NCBI GenBank assembly: GCA_040388535.1
Contig: JAZKBR010000002.1
Location: forward strand, 213,083 to 252,529
From: Gemmatimonadota bacterium
GTDB taxonomy: Bacteria; Gemmatimonadota; Gemmatimonadetes; Gemmatimonadales; GWC2-71-9
Direction of reading: 5' to 3'
Length of the DNA stretch: 39,447 nucleotides
The notes under the pieces were generated by a model. That model did no database searches and was not told the DNA's origin. It was given only the letters and a program-made list of their open reading frames with translations. The position numbers and the translations under genes were made by a program. Position 1 is the first letter of the stretch. Each line of letters begins with the position of its first letter. Below are positions 23,195-32,104 of this stretch, piece by piece.

Positions 23195-25267
23195 ATGACC
23201 GATTCTCAAACTTCCGAACCAGTCGCGCCTTTCGGCGCCCGCGCCACAAACGCGGGCTCGCCTTGGCCTATCTACCTCGCGGTGGCCTCCTGGGCCGTCG
23301 CTGCGGCCTTCGGGCGCCAACTTGGTGCCGTGCCGACATCGCCGTCCGGCACCACCGTCCTGCTCCTCCTTGCCCTGCTCGCGATCGGTTCCGCCCTGCT
23401 GGTCCTGATTCGAACCCCCGAGGCGGCTCCCGCTGGGCCATTTATCGCGCTGGCATCGGCCGCCGCCGCCCTGATTGCGCTCGGGCCCGTCGACCATCCA
23501 GCGGCCGAGGGGACGCTGCAGTCGTTCCTGCTCACTGGGCCCTGGCGTTACGCGCTCACACCGATCGTGGTCCACTTCGCTTTCGCCATCGCCTGGCCCC
23601 ACCGCAAACGCTACTGGTTCGGCCTGACGCTCGGCTGGTACGTCCTGCACATCACCCTGCTTGTTGCTGCCACCCTTGGCATCACCGCTCGCGAGCCGCA
23701 ACTCCTTGCGGGCGTTGACGATACCGTCCATACCGGCGTACTTCTGCCGGCCGGGGCCCTGGTCGCCGTGGTGGCGCTGATCCTCGGTCTCGCGACCCCG
23801 GATCGTCGTGCGGCACAGCGGCGCGCCATCGGGTGGGCTCTCCTCGCGGTGGCCTTCGGCTTGTTGCCGCTGGCCCTGACCCCATTCATCCCCGACTTCG
23901 CGCTCCCCCTCGATGGTGGGATGACGCCTGCGCGCCTCGCTCTCGCACTCCTCGCCCTTTTCGGACTGGGCGCCGTGCTCTCCCTGCCGTTCATCAATCC
24001 GGTCAATCGCGACCTGCTGGCGCATCGGCTCGCCTCGCGCCTGCTCGATGACAAGGAGATGATCGACAGCCTCCGGGCAGTCGCGGAGTCACTGCGAACG
24101 ACGTTCGAAGCGGAGGGCGTTGGCGTCAGACTGGCCGCCCCCATGCTCCATGTGATTGCCGGCGAGCTGCGCTCGGGGAACGCGGGCGGTTCGTTCGCGA
24201 CTGAGGCAGAAACGGTCGATGATCGCCGCACCATCGTCGCACCGATCGGGCGATCGGGCGATCCGCTCGGCGAGGTGCGACTCGAGGCACGATTTGCGGG
24301 GGCGTTCGGTCGTCGGGAGCGAGAATGGCTGAGCGCGTTCCTCGTGCCGATTGGATCAGTCCTCCGTGCCCGGCGACGCGAACTCGGCGCGGACGAACGG
24401 ATGGCCACGCTGGCTCGACAGATTGCCGACTCCGCGGACGCCATCATCACGGCGGCGGGGAATCTCCCGGAACCACCAGTTGATGACGGGATGGCGGTGC
24501 CGCCCGCGGTCGACGCCCGCGAAGTGCTGGGCCAGCTTGGCGACGGCGTTGCCGGCATCGTCCGACATGGTGAAGCGCTTTTCGGCGTGACTGGCAACGC
24601 GCGCACCCACGCCATCCGCACTGGCGACGAGATCGCCCGCGCCCTCGACTCGCTGGCGCTGCTCGGCAAGGAAGTCGATCAGCTCGCGCGGCATGGCGAT
24701 GAAATCACGATCAGCAACGACACCGTGAGCGGCATCGCGTTCCGTACCAACCTGCTCGCAAACAACGCGGCGCTCGAAGCCACCCGCGCGGGCAGCGCGG
24801 GACGGACCTTCGGCGTGCTTGCCGAGGAGATCCGACGACTCGCTGATACAACCGCGGCGACGTCGGCAGCGATCAGCGAACGGATCTCGGGGCTGAGCAG
24901 CGATGTGCAGGCCGTGGGCGGCGCCGTGGCGGCCGTGCGGCAGGCGTTGGCCGCCGCCATCCGCGAATCGGAGACCACCGAGGAGGCGGCACGAATTCTG
25001 GGTGAGGCTGCCGGGCAGCTCGAGGGCTCGGCGCGTTCACTGCGGCCGGCCGTGGATGAAGCGAATGCGGTGGCCAAACGGCGCTCGGCGCGCGACATGC
25101 ACCTGTCCGCCACTCTCGAGCGCTTCCTTGATGATCGTACCGCCCTCGCGCGAGCGATGGTCGCGCATCGTGATGCGATCGAACGACTCACCGAATCATT
25201 GCATCGACTCGCGGCGCAACATGGCGTCCGGACCAGGCCAATCGGCACCCTCGGCGGGCGCAGCTAG
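23195..25267 (+). CDS. eight-helix membrane receptor with methyl-accepting-like signalling domain
   Basis: 690 residues, ATG 23195. About eight hydrophobic helices fill residues 24-267. A GAF-like region follows (about 280-400: VAESLRTTFEAEGVGVRLA, RTIVAPIGRSGDPLGEVRLEA). The C-terminal third is a long coiled coil whose tip, IAFRTNLLANNAALEATRAGSAGRTFGVLAEEIRRLAD (about 512-551), clearly derives from the chemoreceptor hairpin. Usual residues are changed (QTNLLALNAAIEAARAGE-type becomes RTNLLANNAALEATRAGS), and there is no HAMP domain. No che genes are in the window. It may therefore signal to another partner, possibly the divergent PAS-Fis regulator. No ribosome site is obvious. Confidence 0.8.
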   Translation: MTDSQTSEPVAPFGARATNAGSPWPIYLAVASWAVAAAFGRQLGAVPTSPSGTTVLLLLALLAIGSALLVLIRTPEAAPAGPFIALASAAAALIALGPVDHPAAEGTLQSFLLTGPWRYALTPIVVHFAFAIAWPHRKRYWFGLTLGWYVLHITLLVAATLGITAREPQLLAGVDDTVHTGVLLPAGALVAVVALILGLATPDRRAAQRRAIGWALLAVAFGLLPLALTPFIPDFALPLDGGMTPARLALALLALFGLGAVLSLPFINPVNRDLLAHRLASRLLDDKEMIDSLRAVAESLRTTFEAEGVGVRLAAPMLHVIAGELRSGNAGGSFATEAETVDDRRTIVAPIGRSGDPLGEVRLEARFAGAFGRREREWLSAFLVPIGSVLRARRRELGADERMATLARQIADSADAIITAAGNLPEPPVDDGMAVPPAVDAREVLGQLGDGVAGIVRHGEALFGVTGNARTHAIRTGDEIARALDSLALLGKEVDQLARHGDEITISNDTVSGIAFRTNLLANNAALEATRAGSAGRTFGVLAEEIRRLADTTAATSAAISERISGLSSDVQAVGGAVAAVRQALAAAIRESETTEEAARILGEAAGQLEGSARSLRPAVDEANAVAKRRSARDMHLSATLERFLDDRTALARAMVAHRDAIERLTESLHRLAAQHGVRTRPIGTLGGRS

Positions 25268-25273
25268 CAGCAG

Positions 25274-27949
25274 CTATTTGCGGCGCCCACTGCCGCGTGG
25301 GCCTTTGCCACCCTTGCCACCCTTGCCGCCCGGTCCCCGCCCACCCTTGGGCCCGTGCCCCTTCGTGCCGCCGCCTCGCCGACCACCATCCGTCGAACCA
25401 CGCTGTTGATCAAATCGCTGCGGCTTCCCCGCTTCGGGACGCTGGCGTCGTGGTTGCCGCAACAATTCGTGCAAGGCAAAGAGGCTCTCGGCCTGCAGAT
25501 ACTCGTCGCCTCGGCGCACCGCGAGGACCAGCGGTCGATCGAGCGTCGGCAGATCCTGCGGTGTCATACGACGCGCCTGACCTTCCCGCAGCACCAGCCG
25601 GACGAAGCCATGCCCGTCTCGCACTTCGTATTCGAGCGGTGACACATCACCGTGCACGCGCCACGAGAGCGGCAACGCATCGAGGTGCGCTCGCCCTTCG
25701 GACGGCAGCAGGGCGTCGACGTCGATGGCGAGTGCGGTGTGCTGGAACCCTTCCCACGACGTGACATCTTCGAGCTGGGCTCGCACGAGCTGGTGCAGTG
25801 TCACGTCATCGACGCCCTCGAGTGCGCCACCCGAGCGTCGCCAGTAGTCCTGGAGCGTGCGCATCGCCCGGACCAGTCGACTGCGCGATGGGTGCTCTAC
25901 CGACCCATCAATGAGGCCTTCGGCAAGCACATCGCGGGCTTCGCCCCGCAGTGCCTCGGGAAAGTCGCCGTCGAGATGGACGATCTGATTCTCGAGGGCA
26001 AAGCCGAAGTAATGCAAGCGGCGCGACACAGCGAGCCCCTGACGCTGACGATGGCCCGTCAGCACGACGCGCGGCGCGCCGAGTACCGCGTACTGGCGAA
26101 TCAGGTCGTAGGGAATGGTGGTGCCTTCGATGCCGGCACGTGCGACACCCATCCGGTCGGCGAAATAGCGCAGACGCCCGGCGACGCCACCCCAGCTGCC
26201 CGCCACCGAGGTCTTCGAGATTCGGGCTTCCTGGCCATCGGCAGTGTGTTCGTCGAGCACGAAATCAAATGGCTGGATCCGGGCGAGCAGATCGATGAAC
26301 GCCGCTCGCCGCGCCTTGTCGGCGTGCGGCAGGGTACTCGGCAATTCGACGTCGAGTGCGCGGTAGGCCGATGCCATCCCGAGCGCGCCATCTTCGATCG
26401 CCTTGACCAGTACGCCACGTCGATCTCCCCACTCTGCCAGCGCTGTCTCGTCGAAGACGTGTCGCGGCAGGCCATGCACTTCCCCCAGCCGTCCGCACGA
26501 ATTGACCGCCTCGGCGAGCAGGTTGTACGCCGTGAGATGATCGCTGCCTGGGACCAGCACGCCGTGCAGGTCGCGTTCTTCACGCGTCATCCGATGCAGC
26601 GAGTCTATGCCACTGGCCCCTGCGACCAGCGGCAGAAGATCGGCGTCGGCGTGCACCAGCAATTCCGCCCACGGACGATCGACCGGTACGGCTTCCACGT
26701 CGCGACCGTACCGCGTCAGTCGGCCGTTCTCGATCAGGCCACGTTCGGTCAGCAACGCCACCGCCTTGCGGTAGGCGATCTTGTCAAGCGGCACCGGGAG
26801 GTCGAGGTCACCAGCATCCACGCCGATTGCCGCGCAGGTAATCGCCACACGCTCCGCGTCGCCGGCCAGCTGGAACTCGGGTGGTGCCGGCTTCAGCAAG
26901 GCGAAGTCGAGCTGGCGGTCCGAGAGAATGTTGACCTCGCCATTGGCCACCCGACCGTGCACCCGCCCCGCCATCTGGAGGATCTCGTTGGCGCCGAGGT
27001 AGAGCCGATGCAACACGTTCCGACCGCCCTCGACGACATTGCTGTAGCGGGCATCGTAGATGACGACCGTGTCGAGCCCCGGGAGGTTGAGCGCCGACTG
27101 TCCTGCGGCCGTCATCGCGAGGAGGTAGGGCTTCTTCACGTCGCCTTCGAGGAAGGGACGAATCACCCGGATCGGCTGGCCGCCGTGATAGAACGCCGCA
27201 CTGAGTTTCGGGAAGCGGGCGCTCAGCCCCTCGCCGAGTCGCTCCACTTCGGCTCGCGTCGGGAGGAAGACCGCGACGCCGCGACGCTCGCTGATGAAAC
27301 GGCGCACCATCCGGTCATCAAGAAAAGTCTCGGGCTGCTTCGGGATGACGGTGACGCGCGCCTTCAGCGCCGGGTCGAAAGCACTGGTCTGCAGTACTTC
27401 GTCGCTGGCGAGGTAGCCACGGTAGAACGTCGGATCGACCGTGGCGGAGAGCCAGATGAAACGACAGCCGGTTCGCTTGCCGAGCGCCAGACAGAGTTCC
27501 AGCTCCGCCGAGGTCTGATGGATCTCGTCGACGATGATGGTATCACGCGGTGACACGAGGTCGTCCGTGAGCCAGCGCCGGGCAATGCCCGTCGTGACCA
27601 CGACGATATTGCAGCGCACGGTCTCGGGCGTCGCTTCGCGTTCCCGATTCACCACGCCCACGTTTAACGGCGCGCGAAGGATTGCCTCGGCGATGAGCCG
27701 GATACCCAGGGTCTTTCCCGTGCCGGTGCCCGCCACGATGCCGAACGCCTTGCCATCCCGTGACCAGGTCGCAAGTTCCTCGCCGTGCTCCCGCTGGAGC
27801 ACAGTGTCGATGTGGGTCGCGAGGGCAAGCTCGATGGTTTCGCAGGCGGCGCGCGTCGGCGCGATGACGATGACCCGACCACGAGGGTGCTCGGCGCGCC
27901 GGTAGGCTTCAGGATCCGGCGGGAGCAGGTGGTCGCGAGTGATCTTCAC
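25274..27949 (-). CDS. DEAH-type superfamily 2 helicase (HrpA/HrpB-like) with Gly/Lys-rich tail
   Basis: 891 residues, GTG at 27949. Walker A is GTGTGKT (74-80), the DEAH box reads DEIH (141-144), and motif III SAT is at 167-169. The helicase C domain contains FLPTRAEVERLGEGL and, at motif VI, LQMAGRVHGRV in place of the usual QRAGRAGR. A winged-helix/ratchet-like region and a long unassigned region follow. The last roughly 45 residues are Gly, Lys and Arg rich (KGGRGPGGKGGKGGKG) and probably bind nucleic acid. It is likely an ATP-dependent RNA helicase. TATAAC lies at -10 distance from the GTG with no ribosome site, so the transcript may be leaderless. It is divergent from the SDR gene. Confidence 0.83.
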   Translation of the reverse strand: MKITRDHLLPPDPEAYRRAEHPRGRVIVIAPTRAACETIELALATHIDTVLQREHGEELATWSRDGKAFGIVAGTGTGKTLGIRLIAEAILRAPLNVGVVNREREATPETVRCNIVVVTTGIARRWLTDDLVSPRDTIIVDEIHQTSAELELCLALGKRTGCRFIWLSATVDPTFYRGYLASDEVLQTSAFDPALKARVTVIPKQPETFLDDRMVRRFISERRGVAVFLPTRAEVERLGEGLSARFPKLSAAFYHGGQPIRVIRPFLEGDVKKPYLLAMTAAGQSALNLPGLDTVVIYDARYSNVVEGGRNVLHRLYLGANEILQMAGRVHGRVANGEVNILSDRQLDFALLKPAPPEFQLAGDAERVAITCAAIGVDAGDLDLPVPLDKIAYRKAVALLTERGLIENGRLTRYGRDVEAVPVDRPWAELLVHADADLLPLVAGASGIDSLHRMTREERDLHGVLVPGSDHLTAYNLLAEAVNSCGRLGEVHGLPRHVFDETALAEWGDRRGVLVKAIEDGALGMASAYRALDVELPSTLPHADKARRAAFIDLLARIQPFDFVLDEHTADGQEARISKTSVAGSWGGVAGRLRYFADRMGVARAGIEGTTIPYDLIRQYAVLGAPRVVLTGHRQRQGLAVSRRLHYFGFALENQIVHLDGDFPEALRGEARDVLAEGLIDGSVEHPSRSRLVRAMRTLQDYWRRSGGALEGVDDVTLHQLVRAQLEDVTSWEGFQHTALAIDVDALLPSEGRAHLDALPLSWRVHGDVSPLEYEVRDGHGFVRLVLREGQARRMTPQDLPTLDRPLVLAVRRGDEYLQAESLFALHELLRQPRRQRPEAGKPQRFDQQRGSTDGGRRGGGTKGHGPKGGRGPGGKGGKGGKGPRGSGRRK

Positions 27950-27981
27950 TGGTGCAAGTTATACAGGCGGCGGGCCTTGGC

Positions 27982-27987
27982 TATATT
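27982..27987 (+). promoter_or_regulatory. possible -10 element of the SDR gene
   Basis: TATATT in the context CTATATTC lies 36 bp before the SDR start, with a weak -35-like TTATAC 17 bp upstream (27959-27964). A similar CTATATT stands in front of the gene at 35971. Confidence 0.3.
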
Positions 27988-28023
27988 CTGCCCGATGTGG
28001 AGGTCACGCGTCCTGGAGGCGGG

Positions 28024-28902
28024 ATGAAGGGAAAGATCTGTCTGATCACGGGGGCCAATCGCGGCATCGGTCGGGCCACCGCCGAGGCGCTGGCCCGGCA
28101 GGGCGCCACCATCCTGCTCCATTGCCGCGACCGGTCGGCCGGCGAATCGGCCCGGGCAGAGCTTGTCGCCTCGACCGGGAACAGCAACATCGAGGTCCTT
28201 GTCGCCAACCTGGCGGTCCAGGCCGAAGTGGTGGCCCTCGCGGAGGAGGTGAAGGCGCGCTTCCCGCGACTCGATGTGCTCATCAACAATGCCGGCGCGT
28301 TCTTCCTCAATCGCGTGGTCACGGTCGACGACCACGAATCGACGTTTGCGGTCAACCATCTCGCTTCGTTCATCCTTACCAACGAGCTCAGCGACCTGCT
28401 CAAGGCCAGCGCTCCGTCGCGGGTAATCATGGTCGCGTCGGAGTCTCACCAGCGCGTCACCGACCCCGAGGACTGGGAGAGCAACAAGGGGTACAACGGC
28501 CTCACGGCCTATGGTCGCTCCAAGCTCGCCAACGTAATGTACAGCTACGACCTCGCGCACCGGCTCGAAGGAACCGGCGTCACGGTCAACTGCTGTCACC
28601 CCGGTGTCGTGGAGACGCAACTGCTGGAGAGCGGGTTCAAGCGGTGGTGGCTGCACTGGGTCTGGCCGATGGTGAAGCGTTTCACCGTTTCGCCGGCGGA
28701 AGGTGCGACGACGCCTACCTATCTCGCGTCGTCGCCCGATGTCGAAGGTGTCACTGGTCGGTACTTCATCAAGAGTCGCCCCGCGACCTCGTCGCTGATT
28801 TCACACGACTCGGTCCTCGGGGCTCGTCTCTGGAACCTTTCTCTTCGCCTCACCGGTGAGCTGCCGCCGGTGTCAATCACCGGCGAGCATATCGCTCACT
28901 AG
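28024..28902 (+). CDS. short-chain dehydrogenase/reductase, retinol-dehydrogenase-like
   Basis: 292 residues. ATG 28024 follows GGAGG at 28015-28019, so the longer frame upstream is rejected. The classical Rossmann fingerprint is complete: TGANRGIG (9-16) for NAD(P), NNAG (88-91), Ser in VASESHQ and the catalytic YGRSK (Tyr163, Lys167). PG appears after the strand (NCCHPGVVETQLL). Arg residues after the glycine motif (LLHCRDRSAGES) suggest NADP(H) preference. Sequence and length fit the broad retinol-dehydrogenase-like SDR group; the substrate cannot be told. The gene converges on the low-complexity protein with a 4-bp gap. Confidence 0.88.
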   Translation: MKGKICLITGANRGIGRATAEALARQGATILLHCRDRSAGESARAELVASTGNSNIEVLVANLAVQAEVVALAEEVKARFPRLDVLINNAGAFFLNRVVTVDDHESTFAVNHLASFILTNELSDLLKASAPSRVIMVASESHQRVTDPEDWESNKGYNGLTAYGRSKLANVMYSYDLAHRLEGTGVTVNCCHPGVVETQLLESGFKRWWLHWVWPMVKRFTVSPAEGATTPTYLASSPDVEGVTGRYFIKSRPATSSLISHDSVLGARLWNLSLRLTGELPPVSITGEHIAH

Positions 28903-28906
28903 CGCT

Positions 28907-29611
28907 TCAGTTGCCGCGGCGGCCCCGGCCATTGCCGTTCCCGTTGCCGTTGTTGCCGCGGCCCTTGTCGCCCTTGTCGTTGCCGCGGCCGTGATCATCG
29001 TTCCGGGCCGCTTCGGGGCGCCGGTCCTGTTCGCCGCGACCATTCTGGTCGCGTGACTGCGGTGCGACGCGAACGTCGCCGCGATGATCCTGATCCCGCC
29101 CGTCATACCGCCCGTCATTCCGTCCGTCGCGACCGCGATCGTGGCCGTACACCGGGACGGGGCGGGCGCGATACTCGTAGCGATCATCGCGGCCATTGCG
29201 GTTCCGGTCATTCTGGTCGTACCGGTAGCGATCATCGCGATCGTTCCGGCCGCCATCCCACCGATCCCAGCGATCCCAGTCACCGTCGCCAGGCCCCCAG
29301 AAGTACCGATCGTTGTCGCGGTAGACATACACCACGCGGCCACCACGCACGGGATAGTCGTAGTACCGGTCGTCGAGCACGTAGAGCGTTACCCTGTTCC
29401 AGTCGCGGTAGTGCTTCTTCCACTGGCCGTAGGGCACCGGCGGATACTCGTAGACACGGACCTCGCGGACCGGACCGCGGCGGTAGTCACCGCCATTGCT
29501 GTGGCCGATGATCGGAATGTCTATGTGGATGCCGACCGAGACCTGCCCCTGGGCCGGTGCGACGGCGAGGATGAGGGCAAGCGGCACGGTGGCGAACATC
29601 GGGGAGCGCAT
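28907..29611 (-). CDS. secreted Asp/Arg/Asn/Gly-rich protein
   Basis: 234 residues. ATG 29611 has a very strong ribosome site (AGGAGGAATCA). A signal peptide (ending AVAPAQGQ) leads to a short conserved region, VSVGIHIDIPIIG, then REVRVYEYPPVPYGQWKKHYRDWNRVTLYVLDDRYYDYPVRGGRVVYVYRDNDRYFWGPGD. The second half is low complexity: alternating Asp, Arg, Asn, Gly and Tyr, ending in GNGNGNGRGRRG. No enzyme motif is visible. It is probably an exported matrix-like or metal-binding protein. The strong ribosome site suggests high expression. Confidence 0.75.
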   Translation of the reverse strand: MRSPMFATVPLALILAVAPAQGQVSVGIHIDIPIIGHSNGGDYRRGPVREVRVYEYPPVPYGQWKKHYRDWNRVTLYVLDDRYYDYPVRGGRVVYVYRDNDRYFWGPGDGDWDRWDRWDGGRNDRDDRYRYDQNDRNRNGRDDRYEYRARPVPVYGHDRGRDGRNDGRYDGRDQDHRGDVRVAPQSRDQNGRGEQDRRPEAARNDDHGRGNDKGDKGRGNNGNGNGNGRGRRGN

Positions 29612-29834
29612 TGATTCCTCCTGGAAATGGTGTAGTGCCTGAACGGGCGCCTCACGTTGCCAGCAGTGTGCCAAAGGCCAACCCCTTGTACGGCAATCAG
29701 TTACCAGATGGAAACGCGACCCGGAATGTCCTGAATACGGGACACGTGACCTCGGCAGCGGGCGCTCGGGCGTGGTATGTTCGTTTCGTTGTGCGTTGGT
29801 GAGACTCCGGGAATGACTTCAGCAGGGGCGGTCG

Positions 29835-30326
29835 GTGGGAACGTTTCGTGTCACGGTCAGCAAGGACTACCTGGTCTTCTCCTCGGCCCACTTCATCACC
29901 TTCCGCGGACATACCTGCGAGTCATTGCACGGTCACAACTACCGTGTCGGTGTGAGCGTCGAAGGGCCAATCGACGATGAGTGCCTCTTCGTGGTGGACT
30001 TCGCGATCCTCAAGCGCATCGTGCGCCGATATGTTGACACGATCGACCATCGCGTGCTGCTGCCGACCAACAACCCGAAGTTGGCGTATCGGACGGAAGG
30101 GACGATGACCTTCGTCGAGTATTTCGGGCTGCAGACCTACCAGTTTCCCACCAAGGACTGCGCCATGATGCCGATCGCGAACACCACGGCAGAAATGATC
30201 GCCGAATGGCTCGCCATCAATGTCCGGAATGATCTTGCCGCCGAGGGTGCCAAGCTCACCTTCCTGCAGATCGAAATCGAGGAATCGTTCGGCCAGACCG
30301 CGACCTACAGCGAGTCTCTCGCCTGA
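29835..30326 (+). CDS. 6-pyruvoyl-tetrahydropterin synthase family protein (QueD/PTPS, possibly FolB-replacing)
   Basis: 163 residues, GTG 29835 behind AGGGG. Zinc ligands are His19 (SSAHF), His32 and His34 (HGH). The active-site motif reads C28-E29-S-L-H-G-H. PTPS and QueD enzymes use Cys at the first position. A subgroup that replaces dihydroneopterin aldolase (FolB) in folate synthesis uses Glu nearby, and proteins with both residues have been described as dual-function. Here Cys and Glu are adjacent. The following genes are phhB, pabB and pabA, so a role in folate or pterin synthesis is more likely than queuosine. No queC, queE or queF is in the window. Confidence 0.85.
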   Translation: MGTFRVTVSKDYLVFSSAHFITFRGHTCESLHGHNYRVGVSVEGPIDDECLFVVDFAILKRIVRRYVDTIDHRVLLPTNNPKLAYRTEGTMTFVEYFGLQTYQFPTKDCAMMPIANTTAEMIAEWLAINVRNDLAAEGAKLTFLQIEIEESFGQTATYSESLA

Positions 30327-30351
30327 CCCTGCCGCAACGCCTGAGGCTCCC

Positions 30352-30672
30352 ATGACCAGTACCCCCGCCCCACTCGACCCCGAAATCATCGCCGCGCGCC
30401 TGGCACTGCTCCCGGGCTGGAGTCACGCCGACGGCTGGCTGCTGCGGAACTTTCCAACGGACGGCTGGCGGTCGACGATGCTGCTGGTGAATGCGATTGC
30501 CTTCCTCGCCGAAGCGGCCGCCCACCACCCCGATCTTGGTGTGCACTGGGGTCGCGTCGAAATCCGGCTGCAGAGTCACGATGCCGGTGGTGTTACCGAC
30601 CGCGACCTGGCGCTCGCCACGCGAATCGAACGCCTGGTGCACGACCAGCCGATTGGCTGGATCACGCGTTGA
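30352..30672 (+). CDS. phhB: pterin-4a-carbinolamine dehydratase
   Basis: 106 residues, ATG 30352 with GAGG upstream, 25 bp after the PTPS gene. Catalytic His residues lie in AHHPDLGVHWGRVEIRL (His58, His59) and in QSHDAGGVTDRDLALATRIE (75-93), the family's second signature. The enzyme dehydrates 4a-hydroxy-tetrahydropterins. Phenylalanine hydroxylase is not in the window. In many bacteria these small proteins also sit in folate or molybdopterin loci. Its stop lies 10 bp before the pabB start. Confidence 0.9.
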   Translation: MTSTPAPLDPEIIAARLALLPGWSHADGWLLRNFPTDGWRSTMLLVNAIAFLAEAAAHHPDLGVHWGRVEIRLQSHDAGGVTDRDLALATRIERLVHDQPIGWITR

Positions 30673-30682
30673 GCTGAGCCGG

Positions 30683-32104
30683 GTGGGCTCCTCCGTGGTG
30701 GTGCCGCTCTCGCCGGTGCCCAAGCCACTCGAACTGCTCACGCGCTTCGCTTCTCTCCCTGCGCTCGCCTTTCTGGATGGCGCGAGCGACACCGCCGACC
30801 TCGGACGCTTCAGCTACCTGACTGCCGATCCAGTCGCGACAATCATGGCGCCAGCCGCCGCGTGGGAGGGTACCCGCGATCACCTGCGTGCCACGATCCG
30901 CAATGACTTCCCGCACGAGCCATTGTTGCCCCCGTTTCAGGGCGGCTGGATCGGCTGGCTCAGCTATGAGCTCGGGTCGGCCTTCGACCGGATGCCCCGA
31001 GCACGGCGTGATGATCTGCATTCGTCCGATGTCGTGCTCGGACTCTACGACTGGGTGATTGCCTGGGACCACCAGAGTGGCAACGCGTGGCTCGTGAGCA
31101 GCGGCTGCGATTCCCTCGGCAACCCCGACCGGGAACGGGCCCAGCAACGTGCCGAGGAAGTGCTCACCCGCATCCGGACGGGCTCGCACCAGCCCGTGGT
31201 GCCATCGGCCGTTTCAAATGGTGTGGTCGCACCGTCCGGGCAGATCCGCATCGATGCATTCGCGGATGCGCCAGCACTACTGAGTGGAGATTTCTCTCCG
31301 GCGCAATATCGGGAAGCGGTTCGTGACATCATCGAACTGATTCGTGCCGGCGACCTGTTCCAGGCCAATCTCACCCAGCGATTCCTCGCGCCCTTCGCGG
31401 GTGAACCGATCGCGCTCTACCGTGCGATGCGTAGCCTCGCCCCGGCACCAATGGCGGCCTATCTCGCCCAGGCCGATCGTCAGATTCTCTCGATGTCCCC
31501 CGAGCTCTTTCTCCGCCTCGAACCGCGGTCGCGTGCGCTCGAGACACGGCCGATCAAGGGAACCCGCCCTCGGGACGGTGATCTCGTCCGCGACCGCGCT
31601 CTGGCTGACGAACTGATCGCCAGCGAGAAGGACCGGGCCGAGAACGTGATGATCGTCGATCTGCTGCGGAATGATTTCTCTCGCGTCTGTACGCCGGAGA
31701 GTGTGCGCGTGCCGGCGCTCTGCCGACTCGACAGCCACGCGGCCGTGCATCACCTGGTGTCGATCGTGACCGGCACCCTGCAATCGGGGCGCGACGCCAT
31801 CGATGCCATTGCGGCGACCTTTCCGGGTGGCTCGATCACCGGTGCACCGAAGCTGCGCGCCACCGAAGTGATTGCGGAACTGGAACCGGTGGTTCGCGGG
31901 GTCTACTGCGGTGCGATCGGCTGGCTCGGTTGCGACGGTGGAATGGCATGGTCGGTGGCCATCCGAACGATCACGGTCACCAGTGGCGTCGCGGCCATCC
32001 ATGCCGGCGGCGGTATCACGGCGTTGTCGGATCCCGACGAGGAGTACCGCGAAACGCTCGACAAGGCTCGTGCGCTCGTGCGTGCGGTGGCGGAGGTCGG
32101 GTGA
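30683..32104 (+). CDS. pabB: aminodeoxychorismate synthase component I (PabB)
   Basis: 473 residues from GTG 30683 (in-frame GTGs at 30695-30701 are possible). The chorismate-binding fold is clear: GGWIGWLSYELG, IELIRAGDLFQANLTQRF, SMSPELFLRLEP, ASEKDRAENVMIVDLLRND, FPGGSITGAPK and HAGGGI. PIKGTRPR, with Lys292, is the signature that separates PabB from anthranilate synthase TrpE (PIAGT). With PabA it converts chorismate and glutamine to 4-amino-4-deoxychorismate, a precursor of p-aminobenzoate and folate. It overlaps pabA by GTGA. Confidence 0.92.
   Translation: MGSSVVVPLSPVPKPLELLTRFASLPALAFLDGASDTADLGRFSYLTADPVATIMAPAAAWEGTRDHLRATIRNDFPHEPLLPPFQGGWIGWLSYELGSAFDRMPRARRDDLHSSDVVLGLYDWVIAWDHQSGNAWLVSSGCDSLGNPDRERAQQRAEEVLTRIRTGSHQPVVPSAVSNGVVAPSGQIRIDAFADAPALLSGDFSPAQYREAVRDIIELIRAGDLFQANLTQRFLAPFAGEPIALYRAMRSLAPAPMAAYLAQADRQILSMSPELFLRLEPRSRALETRPIKGTRPRDGDLVRDRALADELIASEKDRAENVMIVDLLRNDFSRVCTPESVRVPALCRLDSHAAVHHLVSIVTGTLQSGRDAIDAIAATFPGGSITGAPKLRATEVIAELEPVVRGVYCGAIGWLGCDGGMAWSVAIRTITVTSGVAAIHAGGGITALSDPDEEYRETLDKARALVRAVAEVG

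Noticed and set aside
23195-25267. Calling the receptor a chemotaxis protein
   Set aside because: Altered tip residues, no HAMP domain and no che genes in the window.
25652-27553. 633-codon open frame on the plus strand
   Set aside because: It is antisense to the helicase gene; long antisense frames are expected at this GC content, and its translation shows no domain.
29612-29834. Riboswitch in front of the folate operon
   Set aside because: No recognisable riboswitch core could be traced by eye in the 223-bp leader; only weak inverted repeats are present.
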